Source of the DNA: Xenoacremonium recifei
Taxonomy: Eukaryota > Ascomycota > Sordariomycetes > Hypocreales > Nectriaceae
Direction of reading: 5' to 3'
Assembly: GCA_012184525.1 (NCBI GenBank)
Contig: WOFQ01000019.1
Span: 496,001 to 560,000 of the forward strand
DNA length: 64,000 nucleotides
Made by a program: the position numbers and the translations under genes. Of this stretch, positions 12,301-24,447 are shown piece after piece. Position 1 is the first letter of the stretch. Every line of letters starts with the position of its first letter. The notes below the pieces were generated by a model. That model ran no database searches. It saw nothing but the letters and a program-made list of their open reading frames with translations, and was not told the origin of the DNA.

Positions 12301-12719
12301 TCTAGAAACCTGGTAATAGAATGCATCCTTGGAGAATGACAGAAAACATTTATTCAATCCGTGGCTATAGAGTGTTAAAAACAAGCCACATCTCTTGGTA
12401 GCACTCATGAGGGATCCATAGTGAACTCTCAATGTCTAAGAACCTTGACGGCCATTCGTATATCCAGGAGCAATGCTGGAAAATATCTTCGGTTCCTCAA
12501 TGTAGTCGTGCAATGAATTAATAACCCTGATGAACAATGCGGTAACCAATCCCCTCTTTTAAAGCCATTACATCGCTCTGCCTCCCAGCTCCAAACTCCT
12601 CAGACCGTATATCATATCATTATAGGTGTTCATGCCAGAGACACCAAGGGTATCATTTCCACCCAATCCAACCAATCACCAAGGCCACGCGCATCACCAC
12701 CAATCCGGCTTGCAGCTGA

Positions 12720-14231
12720 TTAGTCCAATCTCTCTGTCAGTGACTTGAACACTCGGGCATAGAATCTAGACGCCTGCGGTCTCGGGAAGGTGATCTCTTC
12801 CGCAAGGTAATCTGGCAGCATCTCGATCAGCTCCTCGTCCCGGCTGGAGTCCAGTTGTGGTTTGTAGGTGAACTGGCAATCATCGTAGTCGTCACCATTC
12901 GACGGATCCAAGTTCTCCACAGCGAGTTTGAAGTGAAGGGCTACAGCAGGAGTCAGTTGTCTGGCCATGAGTAGAACAAGACACGTAGGTAGAGCACTCA
13001 CCACGACCGTCGCGTCCAGTCTGGATGCAGTCAAAGACGTCTTCATCTTCTTCTCGGCGCACAGTACGCATAATGAGACCCGTAAGATCTCCGTAAAGAT
13101 TCTCCTTCGCCTGCGCAAAGGCCGCCTGCCCTCCATTCACAGTACTTAGAACGCCTCCTTGCGCTTTAGCGTCTGTCGTCCTCGAAGCCGCGTATTTCGT
13201 CGACAAAACCTTCAGTTCTCCCTTAGACTCAGCCAAAGACTCCTTCAGATCATCGACAGTAGCCTCCAGCTGATCAACCGTGGCCTCGCTGGCTTCCAAT
13301 TGTTTACGAAGCTGCTCTCCTTCCTTTGCAAGCGCCGTTTGTGCAGCCAACTCTTGCTTCAACTCTGCAATCAGCTTATTGGCCGCTAATGATTGTCAGT
13401 ATAGTCCTCTTCGTCTATTGACGGGAAGGATGCCTTACCTGCTGTCCGCTCATCTGCCTGCTTCCGTAATCGCTCGAATGTCCGCTCCGCTTCCTTCACC
13501 CCAACTTCCTGTAGGTCCCGGTGGCGCATCTGCAGACTCTCATACTTCTTCGTGAGCTCTCCCAATCGCCTCCGTACAGCCACTTCGCCGTTCATGCCGT
13601 AGTCCGTCAGACCTTCCATTGGATCTAGTGCTGAAGGCTGCTCAACGACTTCTTCTTCCTCTTGTACGGGAAGATCCACCATAGCTTCATCCTCCTCCTG
13701 TGTTTCGGGTATCTCTACATGCGTCGCCAATGCGGAACGCCCGGGAGGCCTGCCTCGTCGCTTGGTTGTGCTTGCAGAGACGCTGCTCGGTACGCTGGGA
13801 GTCATCCTCTCATTGATGGCGCTACCCCCTCCTCTAGGCCGTCCTCGAGCACCTCGCACACGCGTTGACATTGCACTAGCGGGTTGGGCCGGTGTCGCCA
13901 ACTGCGCAGACTCGTCGAGTTGCTTCCCGGTTTTGCGCGGAAGTCGCGGTGCGTTGATATTGGTCTCGTCGGCCAGCGCTTCCCTCGGCGCGGCTTCGAC
14001 AGCGGCAACCGTGGCCGCGGCGAGCCGTTCAGCGCGTGTTGACCTTGCTGCGGGCTTCGTCACGCGGTTTGCAGCAGGTGGTCGGCCACGCGGCTTCTTG
14101 ATAGTAGACATTGGTTGTCGGGTCTTCGTGACCGTGGTCTGAATGTCGGTAGAGTCGAAAAAGTCAAGATCTGGCTCTGAGTCTGATTCTATCAGGCTGG
14201 CCAGTCCAGCAACGGCTCTAGCGCGTGGCAT
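12720..14231 (-). CDS. pcs1: Monopolin subunit Csm1/Pcs1-like, with three AT-hooks
   Basis: Kinetochore/nucleolar clamp protein that helps prevent merotelic attachment in fission yeast and acts in meiotic mono-orientation in budding yeast. Inferred exons 13439-14231, 13002-13385, 12720-12940 give 465 aa. The N-terminus is disordered and basic with three AT-hook cores: PRGRPP (47-52), ARGRPRG (128-134) and RRGRPPG (158-164). A coiled coil follows at about 240-350 (heptad-rich, LAKEGEQLRKQLEASEATVDQL region). The C-terminal globular domain (from LYGDLTGLIMRTVRREEDEDVFDC to SRFYARVFKSLTE) matches my knowledge of the Csm1/Pcs1 Pfam family. The divergent partner is the Msp1-like ATPase. Family call is confident; the AT-hooks are a direct observation and suggest direct DNA contact. 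Confidence 0.85.
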
Positions 14232-14844
14232 TGAAATCGCGTAGCAGATGCTAAAGGGTTGAACAACAGAAGAAGTAAGATATATGCGCAAAAATGCAAA
14301 AATACAATATCGATATCGGTCTGCCAAAAGCTCGAGGTCTTGCAAGTCGCGTGGGTGAGAAGGTAATTAGGCGAGAAACCTGGAGGGGCGCGGGAGTTTG
14401 GGGGGGGTTCGCGTTGCGACTCCAATCATCAATGTTTATGTCCATATGACCTGATTGGGCTTAGCGCTCCCGTTACGTCTGTCCTCGGATTTCGAGTATG
14501 ACGGAATGTCATTGGTCAGATGCGCTGCTGAGTCATGATGCCTCCATAGCCTGAGGTCGCTTTTGCATTGGCCACGCCTAACCCAATTCCGATAGGGGGG
14601 CCTGATCGGCCGTGGCAGCACTTCCGACCGACCAGCTGGGAGGCGACTTGCATGTGCGTCCTGCGTATCCGCGTCGCGATTCAGCAACATCGTCGCCTGA
14701 CCCTTGAAAAAGCATCTCGAATCCCAATCCCGCAGATTGCAACCTGTACCTTCCCTCCACCAGTCGCAACATCTTGAAGGACAGCTACAGCATTCGGTGA
14801 CTGTCATCTGCGGCTCTCTTCTCGCAAGCAGCCGCCCGCACCCC
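14232..14844. other. Divergent promoter region, pcs1 / msp1
   Basis: 613 bp between two divergent starts. It contains a CCAAT motif near 14581. No ORF with coding character and no repeats were seen. Confidence 0.5.
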
Positions 14845-16274
14845 ATGCCAGACGAGTCCACTCCGTGGCTGCGTTGGGTCCTCGGGATGGGCGAGCGACG
14901 AAAATTGGGCGATGTCGCCCTCGATGTCTTGCTTTTCGCCGGCATGGTGAGCGATAAAGCGATTACAATCAGGCCCTTCTTGCTAATGCGATCTTACAGA
15001 TGACTGCCGGTCTCTATGTCGCGCGGAACTTCCTAAATCCAATCTTGAGCAATCTCGCCGATCCCGATAAAGAAAAGAACGAGCAGGCGAGAAGGCAAGC
15101 GAGGGCACATCTTGAGCGCTTGAATAGGCAACGGCGCAACGATGGCAACGAATATGGAGACGAGAGCGGCAGTTCACAAAGAGGACCTCGACCTGAGGAT
15201 CTTGTTCTCAACGAATACGAAAATCTGGTGGCTCTGGAGATGGTAGCACCCGAGGATATCCATGTTGGGTTTGATGGTAAGCCCACATACCCAGAAACGC
15301 CTCTCCTCTCTTCGTCTCTAATAATGCTGTGTAGATATCGGTGGTCTGGATTCCATCATCGAGGAGCTGAAGGAATCAGTCATCTATCCCCTTACCATGC
15401 CACACCTCTACTCGCATGCGGCTCCATTACTATCCGCACCGTCGGGTGTGTTGCTTTACGGACCTCCAGGCTGCGGCAAAACAATGCTTGCCAAAGCAGT
15501 GGCTCATGAGAGCGGCGCCTCGTTCATCAACCTTCACATATCGACCTTGACTGAGAAGTGGTATGGCGACTCGAACAAGATCGTCAGGGCAGTCTTCTCG
15601 CTAGCTCGAAAGATGCAGCCCTCAATCATCTTCATCGATGAGATTGACGCGGTGCTTGGTACGCGAAGGAGCGGAGAGCACGAGGCCAGCGGAATGGTCA
15701 AAGCCGAGTGAGTCCTGGCCACTGAACACCATGGAAATCTCGTCACCTAACTAACTATTGCAGGTTCATGACTCTCTGGGACGGATTGACGTCGTCAAAT
15801 TCTTCAGGAATGCCAGCTCGCATAGTCGTTCTAGGTGCCACAAACCGTATCCATGATATCGACGAGGCGATCCTCCGTCGAATGCCCAAGAAATTCCCCG
15901 TGCCCCTTCCAGGAAAGGAGCAACGCCGGCGGATATTGCAGCTCATCCTACAAGACTCTAAAACGGATCCTGAGAACTTCAACCTCGACTACGTTGCCAA
16001 GATCACGGCAGGGCTGTCGGGAAGCGATATTAAGGAAGCTTGTCGCGACGCCGCCATGGCGCCAGTGAGGGAGTACATGCGACAGCATCGGCAAAGCGGG
16101 CAAGCCATGTCGGCGGTAGACCCAACGCAGTTCCGGGGCATCAGAACAGACGATTTCTTTGGCCGAGAGGGCGGACAGATTCTGATGGACAACCACCGGC
16201 GGCGGTCCAGTAAATCGGAAAAAGCACCATCGAGCGATAAGCTGGACGAATTGATGGTAGAGGAGCAGGATTAG
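14845..16274 (+). CDS. msp1: Mitochondrial outer-membrane AAA ATPase Msp1/ATAD1-like
   Basis: Extracts mislocalised tail-anchored proteins from the mitochondrial outer membrane. Exons 14845-14946, 15000-15276, 15335-15707, 15764-16274 give 420 aa, somewhat longer than yeast Msp1. A single N-terminal membrane segment (ALDVLLFAGMMTAGLYVA) is followed by a linker, then one AAA+ domain with Walker A GPPGCGKT (169-176), Walker B IIFIDEIDAV and second region of homology ATNRIHDIDEAILRRMPKKF. The DIGGLDSIIEELKESV segment preceding Walker A is the usual Msp1/katanin-group start. The C-terminus is lysine/serine-rich. The start was chosen because the intron after codon 34 joins the membrane segment in frame. 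Confidence 0.92.
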
Positions 16275-16984
16275 ACAGCGCTCAGCGATGTGATATATAG
16301 AGGAACCCCTCCACCACCTTGTATACAAGCCCTTGAATAATGAGTCTTCGAAGCGTTCAGTTGATTGATGTGAATCATTTCGTCGGCTCCAAAAGTATTC
16401 TCCAGCTTTCTCTATCTCGCACGTAATTCGTCGAAAGCCGGCCGGGGAAGCGTCAAAGCCGATGGAAGTGCATTGGTGCCGGATCACGTCATTTGGAATG
16501 CTCCACAAAGGCCATGTTTTTTCTTGGGGTCTTGTTAAAGAGATACTTTGGTTGCCTACTCTGAAATGCGCCATCTTCAAGTAAGCTTCTAACTCCTTCC
16601 GCCTCCGTAGATCGGTCCAGAATGGCGGTGGGCATCCCGGCCGCTGAGCTGTCAGCGCCCACAGAGGTACCTTGCAGCGCTGCAATCGCTGTGCAGGTAC
16701 ATGCAGCCCCCGGACTGCGACAACTCGCCGCGCATGACTCCAAGCTGAGTTCCCCTCCTTCACTGACTCGACCGTCTTTTTCTCCCCATCCTCATAACCA
16801 TCATCTGCTCCTACAACAAGCATCATTTCGACTCAATTCAAATTGCATTGTCTTTAATCTGAGCTATCTCCCTCCCCTCCCCGAGAACTGAGATCGCGGT
16901 CGTCTCGTTCTCGCTATCTCTACCCCTCCATCGATATCGGAGTCTCCCCATCTCGTCTCCCCAACCCTCCGCCAGCCTCCCGCC
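16275..16984. other. Intergenic, promoter and leader of cystathionine beta-lyase
   Basis: About 710 bp between two genes on the same strand. The last ~150 bp before the ATG at 16985 is strongly CT-rich (CTCCCCATC-type), typical of highly expressed fungal promoters. Near-consensus but imperfect Gcn4 half-sites (TGACTCC, TGACTCG) occur near 16736 and 16769. Confidence 0.5.
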
Positions 16985-18390
16985 ATGTCCGCGCCGTCTC
17001 CTCCCAATGGCTCTTCTTCGAGCAAGAACCCCTTGAAGCGGGTTGATCTTGACGGTCACGACCTCCCGCCCTCGCCCGCCCCCTCGAGCCCTCGCAATGG
17101 CCGCCGCCGCTACGCCCTTGCCACGGAGTTGGTGTACACTGAGAGCAAGGATCAGTACGGTGCCTCCAGCACTCCCATCTATCAGTCGGCCACCTTCAAG
17201 CAGTCGTCGGCCAACGGTGGCCAGCAGGAGTATGACTACACGCGATCCGGCAATCCTACCCGAACCCATCTGGAGCGCCATCTGGCCAAGATCATGAACG
17301 CCTCTCGCGCGCTGGCTGTGAGCTCTGGCATGGGCGCTCTGGATGTTATCACCCGACTTCTCCGTCCCGGTGACGAGGTCATTACCGGCGACGACCTCTA
17401 CGGCGGCACCCACCGTCTGCTCACGTATATGGCCACCAACCAGGGCATTGTTGTCCACCACGTCGACACCACCAATGTGCAGTCTGTCCAGGCTCGCATC
17501 AATGATAAGACGGCCATGGTTCTACTGGAAACCCCTACCAACCCGTTGATCAAGATTGTCGATATTCCTTCAATCGCACGCCTTGCTCACGAGGCCAACT
17601 CCAAGGCTCTTGTTGTGGTCGACAACACCATGCTTTCTCCCATGCTGTCAAACCCTCTCGATATGGGTGCGGATATCGTCTACGAGTCTGGAACCAAGTA
17701 TCTGTCGGGACATCACGACATCATGGCTGGTGTCATTGCCTGCAACGAGGCAGCGATTGGTGACAAACTCTTCTTCGTCATCAACTCAACTGGCTGCGGT
17801 CTCTCGCCCAACGACTCGTTCCTCCTTATGAGGGGCGTCAAGACACTGGCCATCCGTATGGAGAAACAGCAGGCCAATGCTCAACGAATTGCCGAGTTCC
17901 TCGAGTCCCACGGTTTCCGGGTCAGATACCCCGGCTTGAAGTCACACCCTCAGTACGACCTTCACTGGTCCATGGCACGCGGTGCTGGCGCCGTGCTGTC
18001 CTTTGAAACTGGCGACGCCGCAGTTTCGGAGCGCATCGTGGAGGCTGCGAGACTTTGGGCCATCAGCGTCAGCTTCGGTTGTATCAACAGCTTAATCAGC
18101 ATGCCTTGCCAGATGAGCCACGCCAGCATTGACGCCAAAACTCGACGAGAGCGACAAATGCCTGAGGATATCATCCGCCTGTGCGTTGGAATTGAGGATG
18201 CCGATGATCTCATTGAGGATCTTTCTCGAGCTGTGAGTGACATAGTTCTCATGAATCCGTCTCTTAAGGAATTTTTTACTGACTTTCGACCCAGCTTGTG
18301 CAAGCCGGTGCTGTGACTGTGACGCTTGATGGTTTCCACGCGAAGGGTGCTGCCAAGGAGCTCGGGGAAACGCCCTTGACCGTCGAGTAA
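16985..18390 (+). CDS. Cystathionine beta-lyase (methionine biosynthesis)
   Basis: PLP enzyme cleaving cystathionine to homocysteine, pyruvate and ammonia. Exons 16985-18232 and 18295-18390 give 447 aa. Cys/Met-metabolism PLP fold signatures: YTRSGNPTRTHLE, SSGMGALDVITRLLRPGDEV, VVDNTMLSPM with Asp213 for the pyridine nitrogen, and ESGTKYLSGHHD with Lys238 as the Schiff-base lysine. The GHHDIMAGV context and the length fit the fungal beta-lyase branch (Neurospora met-2, yeast STR3) better than gamma-synthase or gamma-lyase, but the subfamilies are close and the assignment is from motif memory. The final 31 codons need the intron at 18233-18294; without it the frame ends early with unrelated residues. 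Confidence 0.87.
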
Positions 18391-19365
18391 AAGTTCATTC
18401 TTCGGATGGACTTACGAGCGTTTGGTTTAGTTTGGGCGTTCAACGATTTACGAAATGAGCAGACTTATATCGTCTAAAGGGGGCGCGGTTGGTCTTGTCA
18501 GTGACGGCGGTCGTTCCACGATGGCCGTAAAGGCCTGGGGTTTAAAATTTACACAAAATCCTCCTGAGGAGGGGGACGAATAAGGGCTGTGGGATCTGTA
18601 TTATTATTCATACCTGGCGTTGATAGCACGTTTTCGAATATTAGGCCCTTCAGGGTAGGTCGCCAATCAACGCGACATGTTGAAAGTCAACACTTGTGTG
18701 CCATTCACTGGCTGGTGACGTGAATGAATATATCGTCTCACTTGTGAGCATAGGAATTCTAATTATCTTAGAAAGCTATTTACTCGTCGAGGGGAGTCGT
18801 GCCTTGATGTGAGCCATTCCTTCCATGAAATTATGAAATATCAAAACTAGGACGAAGACATAATTAAAACCCTAACTTCACGTTTACTTGAGATAAAAGG
18901 TCCGATCTATTTTTCACACACAAAACACTTAGATGCAGCCACACTGACTCATCCTTGTCGATGAATTGATTATTCTTTAAATTGATCATGATCAAAGTTA
19001 GGTTGAGTCGTCTCGTCACTTCCTATATGGCCTGCCCTGTAGCTCCATGATCCTTGACAAGGCTAATGGAATTTCTGAAAGGCCAAGGAGAACTATCACA
19101 AACTGTGACTTTATAGAACAAGTCTCGTGTAGTTTAATGGTGTTCAGCTAGTACCAGACTCGTATTTTTTGAGACCCTACAGAGAGTTGAGAACTGTCGG
19201 CCAATTATGGATGCTAGATGAAGATAGAAAATCGATTGGTAGAGATAACCTAGAAAGGATAGCTATGCAAGCAAAAGAAGTCCGAGACTCGCTCCCCAAC
19301 TCCCCATAATGATGAACACATGCAGACTCATGCATGACAAAGAAAAACCCCCTGTTGCGAAACCC
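18391..19365. other. AT-rich convergent intergenic region
   Basis: About 975 bp between the 3' ends of cystathionine beta-lyase and the Tms1-like gene. It is AT-rich from about 18700 to 19260 with scattered TA-rich tracts, possibly an old mutated repeat. No ORF of interest was seen; a tRNA-like stretch at 19122-19175 was considered and rejected. Confidence 0.5.
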
Positions 19366-20865
19366 TTAAGACAAATCGAAACGGTCTGGGAGAACAATGG
19401 GAGCCACCAGCGTCCAGATATACATGCCGTAGCAAACCCAGGCACTGACAATCTTGACCCAGCTGGCTGCATATGTGCGGCCAACCGTGGCGAAGTCTCC
19501 ATCATCCTTGGAAGTCTCGTCGCGGCTCATGGTCAATAACGTCGCTACCCAGGCCGTGGCCAAGAAGAAGATAATGTGGAACATGGTGTAGCTGTACTGG
19601 GTTCGAGAACGCTCATCATCGTGCGAGGAGTGTCCACCGGCATCGCTATCATCTTCGTCGTCGGAAAGGAGAGCGTCTGCAGGGAGACTACCCTCCTCAA
19701 CAGCTCGTCGTAGCGCCTCCGCCCGCATCTCACGTCGCTGGCTGGGTTGCTGAGTAACAAGGTCGTGCTCGTCCTCATCAGGGAGCTGGATACCACCAGA
19801 ACCTCCCCCAAGACCAAGGCTCTGAGTTGCCGCCCGAGTCGTGGTATAAGCAACTGTCAGCATAGTCACGATGGCTCCAATGACGACGGAGGTAGTCCGC
19901 GTGCCCTGCGCACGAATGAGAGGGTTGCAGTGTTTATCATCAGGTTCCATCGAGACGGCAGACATGGTAAGATAGGTGCAGTAGACAGCGACCATGGCAG
20001 CCTGAGCGAGACCGGCCTTAGGGTTGTACTCCTGGACTGTCGGGTTGACAGAGATGACCGAGATTGCGATCCAGAGAATGAGGTTGATAGTAATGGCCGC
20101 CTGGTTCATCGAGCAATCGTGCTTGGCAAAGAACCAATACTGGACCACAGTCATGGCGATAGAGCCGAGATACATGCTCAGTGTCGAGCCAATCAGAACG
20201 AATCGCCAGACTCTCGAATCAGTATCCTCGATCTGAGCAAGACAATACTCAGCCCAGTTGTGCGCCAGATCAACCAAGAGAACGAGACCAAGCATCAAAA
20301 ACAGCATGGCAAAGAAGAAGGAAGCATAATTGCCCCAAGCCATGAAGAACGGATCCGGAATAAGGAACGAAAGGACTATTAGAGCCAACCAGGCGATAAT
20401 CTTAGGCCCCCAATAGCCATTTTGGATAGCAGCTCTTGGATTCTTAGACGACATGACACCGAACATAAGTCCCGCGAGGATGACATGGAATAGGCCGAGT
20501 GCGAAGTTGATGCGATGAACAGCAAGCCAGCCATGACAGTTACCCGTCGGGCAATTGATTGTCACATAGTCCAGCATTAGGTGTTGTAGTTTCTCAATGG
20601 CCCATGGCGTGAGCATGATCCACGCGAGGATCGAATTGACGAGAAGGAGGAGGGCGTATCCGATACGAGTCGCAACGCTGTTGCCGCACTTGCCACAAGC
20701 GCTACATACCATGGAGCACGTTGCGGCGCCGCAGCAGCTGGCAGCAAAGGACATGATCTAGTTGAGAAGAGTGTTAGGCAGTGCGCGGTAACAAGGCGAC
20801 TGAGATACACGTACCGTGCCCATGCTGGGTACCGCGAGAAGCGGCAGCGATAGAAGCGCACCCAT
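19366..20865 (-). CDS. tms1: Tms1/SERINC family multispanning membrane protein
   Basis: Serine incorporator family member of 480 aa, in endomembranes; family members are proposed lipid scramblases, and the older serine-incorporation role is disputed. Exons 20815-20865 and 19366-20757. The first exon encodes MGALLSLPLLAVPSMGT and joins IMSFAASCCGAATCSMVC, matching the conserved family N-terminus, so the in-frame ATG at 20754 is not the likely start. About ten hydrophobic segments are visible, plus the SSKNPRAAIQNGYW and WLALIVLSFLIPDPFFMAWGNY family blocks. An acidic cytoplasmic loop (DEDEHDL to SDDEDDSDAGGHSSHDDE) precedes the last two membrane spans. It shares a GC-rich 690-bp divergent promoter with the MFS transporter. 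Confidence 0.92.
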
Positions 20866-21556
20866 GGCCGCAGAGGAAGCGGGTTATTAGAATGCGACGC
20901 TATGGGGCGCAGTTGATCGCGGCAATGAAGATTCGAGGTTCGTGAGCGAGAGTCGCGAGGAATGGACTCTCCGATCCCGGGTCGGACGATCTGCAGAGAG
21001 GTGGTAGTTCGGGGCGTCGTAGGTTGGCGATGGGTTGAAGCCTACCAAGGTGGATGGTGATGGCGATGGCGGAGATGGGATGACGAGGTCGGCCGACCAC
21101 AGCCACAGCAACGACGTAAACGTCACGTGCGCACGCGGCCACCAGCCACCGGAAGCACCAACCCGTCGTCTTCCGCTGTCGGCGGCCCAGCGAGGGCCGA
21201 TAGCCAATTGCCGCAGAGGGGTTTCAGCGTGCCGCCAATTCCCCCACAGCGTGTGGCTGACCCCTGCAGCAGACCCCGGCATCATGTGGCGCATACGCCA
21301 AGGGTATCGGATAAGGGGGTGGTGTCCCGTCCCGTCCTATCGGAATTGGATCCTATCGGGAATGTCGTGGCAGCAGCGACTAGAAACCCCATGACTGAGA
21401 TAAGCTCCCCTTTTAACTGATAAATTAGACATCATTCCTCCACCATCCGCGCGTCGACGATCCCTACGGCCTGAATATCTTACGCTCCCCTCCGTCTCCT
21501 GCTCCTCCATCCTCCCCAACGATGGTCCTTGGCTTCGTTTGGATTCCCCCGTCCTC
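20866..21556. other. Divergent promoter region, tms1 / MFS transporter
   Basis: 691 bp, GC-rich. Open frames here look incidental. No repeat or RNA gene was recognised. Confidence 0.5.
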
Positions 21557-23437
21557 ATGATGCAAGAATCACAGCTGTACCGCGCGCGCATGGTCGCCAG
21601 CGCGGCGGCGACTCTGATGTCTCTCGCCTGCGGAAGCAACGTATGTCGAAACAGACAGACCCTGTACTAGGTGAATATGCTGACTTGTGTATAGTATGTC
21701 TACTCCGCCTGGGCTCCCCAATTCGCCGAGCGCCTGCGCCTGTCGTCCACGGAGAGCAACCTCATCGGCCTCGCGGGCAACCTGGGAATGTACTTGATGG
21801 GCCTTCCGATCGGCATGCTGGTCGACTACCGCGGACCGCGCATCGCCGTGCTCATCGGAGCCGTGCTGATGGCGCTGGGATACTTCCCGATGCACCAGGC
21901 TTACAGCAGGGGATCGGGCTCCGTGCCGCTGATGTGCTTCTTCATGTTCCTGTCGGGCCTGGGCGGCTGCATGGCCTTTGCGGCGGCGGTCAAGACGTCG
22001 GCGCTCAACTGGCCGCACAGCCGCGGGACGGCCACGGCGTTCCCGCTGGCGGCCTTTGGGCTCAGCGCCTTCTTCTTCTCGTCGCTCGGGTCGCTGATCT
22101 TCCCCGGAGACCCCAGCGGCTTCCTGGAGCTGCTGTCCTGGGGCACCAGCGGCATCACGCTCGTGACCTTCTTCTTCATGAAGGTCCATCAGCCGCCCTC
22201 GGCCGCAGCAGCAGCAGCCTACCAGGCCATTCCCGAGGACGACGGCCGCGCGTCTCTCAGCGAATCGCAGACGTTCGAGCGCATGTCGACCGAGGAGCCA
22301 AAGAGCCTCCGTGCAGGGCGAGCTGCCGAACCCGGTATGTCGTATAATTCCACTGCTACCACTAGCACCCCCATCACCACCAGCACCATCACCTCTGCCT
22401 CCTCATCTGCCTCTGCCTCTAGCTCCGCCTCGGATCCCAAGGCCGTTCCTGCAATTGGAGTCCCATTCGAGCCTGAAAGTGGCCGTGTGGTCCCCGTTCC
22501 GAACCCCGAGGACCTGGAGGCGGACGAGACGTCGTCCTTGGTGTCGGGCCGCTCTACAATCGACGGAGAGATTCTTTTAGGGAGTACGCATATTGATATA
22601 GATCGGTCTCATCGATTAGATATTCGTGGCCTGCGCTTGATCCGCACTCTTGAGTTCTGGCAGCTCTTCTGCATCATGGGCATCTTGGCTGGTGTCGGCA
22701 TCATGACCATCAAGTAAGTCTACACAGCGCTTTTCAGCCGGTCCTTCACTCACAAAATCTTGCAGCAACATCGGTAATGACGCCAAGGCGCTGTGGAAGC
22801 ATTATGACAATAACGTGAACCACGAATTCCTTATCAAGCGTCAGCAGATGCATGTGTCCATCCTCTCCGTCTGCAGTTTCTTGGGACGACTATCCAGCGG
22901 TAAGTGCACTTACGCCACTCTCTCCTAGATCGCAGTAATCTCACATATCATATAGGAGTTGGCTCCGATTTCCTAGTCAAGAAGCTGAACGCCAGCCGTG
23001 TCTGGTGCCTTGTCATCGCTTGCACCGTGTTCTTCCTGGCACAGATCAGCGCTCTCAACATCTCCAACCCACACCTATTGTGGTTCGTTTCTGGTTTCTC
23101 CGGCATCGGCTACGGCTTCCTCTTTGGTGTTTACCCGTCCATTGTCGCCGAGACCTTTGGCATCCACAGCCTGAGCCAGAACTGGGGTCTCATGACTGTC
23201 TCCCCCGTAATTTCCTCCAACATCTTCAACATCTTCTACGGCAGGGTTTACGACGAGCACAGCACCGTCGAGCCCACAGGCGAACGATCGTGTATGGAGG
23301 GTCTTGACTGCTACAAGTCTGCCTACTGGGTCACTCTGGGAGCTTGCTTGGGAGGCCTGGTGCTCATCTTGTGGCTGATCCGCCACCAGCGAGCCCAGTA
23401 CCTCGCAGATCACAGGAAGGGCGAGGAGGAGGACTAG
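21557..23437 (+). CDS. MFS transporter with nodulin-like domain (Mch1/Ymr155w-like)
   Basis: Predicted 12-TM permease of 572 aa. Exons 21557-21640, 21695-22713, 22766-22899, 22956-23437. The N-terminal half shows the nodulin-like pattern (YSAWAPQFAERLRLSSTESNLIGLAGNLGMY, then PIGMLVDYRGPRIAVLIGA). A long cytoplasmic loop of roughly 150 residues between TM6 and TM7 contains Ser/Thr/Ala runs and an acidic DLEADETSSLVSGRSTI block. The C-terminal half has the GRLSSGVGSDFLVKK and GIGYGFLFGVYPSIVAETFG motifs. Budding-yeast Mch1 (no monocarboxylate transport demonstrated) and Ymr155w are the nearest families I can name, so the substrate is unknown. Either of two adjacent ATG codons (21557, 21560) could start it. 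Confidence 0.8.
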
Positions 23438-24447
23438 ATTTGTAAAAACATATGCCTGTGCTCGATTTCTTACTGGTAATGGGACGGGCTAGGCGAGGGA
23501 CGTTTTGGCAGCTATGACCTTGTTCCCAAGATGAACCTCGAAGGTTTGGGGGATGAATAGATGGCGTTTTCGTGTGGTTAGGGGCTACTTAGATGAGGAT
23601 CTTATGAGATGGGGTTATTTCCTTCAGTCATTTCTCGGCGTTGATCTAAGAACTAGAATATCATAACACTCAAAGCGCAGCGAGCAAGCAGTAATGGTCA
23701 TGGGTCAATTAATAAATATTGATTAGCGTAGCTGTCTTTGTCTATCCACGGCTTCCGGAAACCCCGGTTCTCAACATTAACCTCTCACAGCCGCGAAGCA
23801 GCGCCTTCATCCCCGTGGTATCTAAGCCGTAAAGAAATGCTCCTCGCCAGAATCAACAACAATGGTGTACACTCGAGGACGTTGCGGCTCCAGCCGTGTG
23901 AGCCGCGAAATTCTAGACCTTCGTTCCTCGACATACTGAATTCAACCCCATCGGGGTTCCTGACGATTATGACCAGGTATTCAAAAGAAAAAAGTCCCAG
24001 CACCAGGGCCTACCAATCCTGTCTACCAGTTCAACGCCGAAATAATGCTTCAAGTGACAAGACATGAACAAAAGCCCCTGGAGCTCATGGCGCATTTGAG
24101 CTCCCTCGGGGTTTAAAACGCCGACTCCTCGACGATGCAATGGATGAATATTAGCGAACAATTGTGCCGTCCGCATCATGAATGTCCGGAAGTGAAAAAT
24201 GAGATAGCAGTCGGTACAGAGTGTCAATGCTAGACTGCTCGAATGAGAAAAAAAGCCAGAAGGGAATGCGGCCAGAGGTCGAAGAGAGAAGAAATGGTAT
24301 CGTTGAGCAAAAGAAAAATGAATAACTTGAAGAGCAAGGCCGCTGTAGTTGCCGTCGATGGTATATGAGCGATGCTGTTGTCATGGCCAGCATCGATGCA
24401 AACATGGCAAAAGAGAAAAAACACCCCAGAGAGAGAGCCGGCCTTCG
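23438..24447. other. Convergent intergenic region
   Basis: 1010 bp between the MFS and bst1 stop codons, presumably both 3' UTRs. It is mildly AT-rich. No coding region, RNA gene or repeat was recognised. Confidence 0.5.

Larger units (their letters stand above)
11740..12719. other. Promoter region of homocitrate synthase plus repeat B
   Basis: Holds the homocitrate synthase upstream region with CPC1-type sites near 11903-11955, repeat copy B at 12190-12300, and AT-rich sequence towards the 3' end of the Csm1-like gene. No coding region was recognised. Confidence 0.6.

Noticed and set aside
15948..16826. 292-codon open frame antisense to the Msp1-like gene and its 3' flank
   Set aside because: Overlaps conserved AAA+ coding sequence on the other strand and has no domain-like pattern.
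19122..19175. tRNA-like stretch: GTCTC/GAGAC ends and TAGTTTAATGG resembling a tRNA A-box
   Set aside because: Only 54 nt, no B-box (GGTTCRANTCC) and no credible anticodon or T-arms; at best a decayed fragment.
20754..20756. Downstream ATG as the start of the Tms1-like protein
   Set aside because: The spliced upstream exon (20815-20865) encodes the family-conserved MGALLSLPLL start and joins in frame, so the longer form is preferred.
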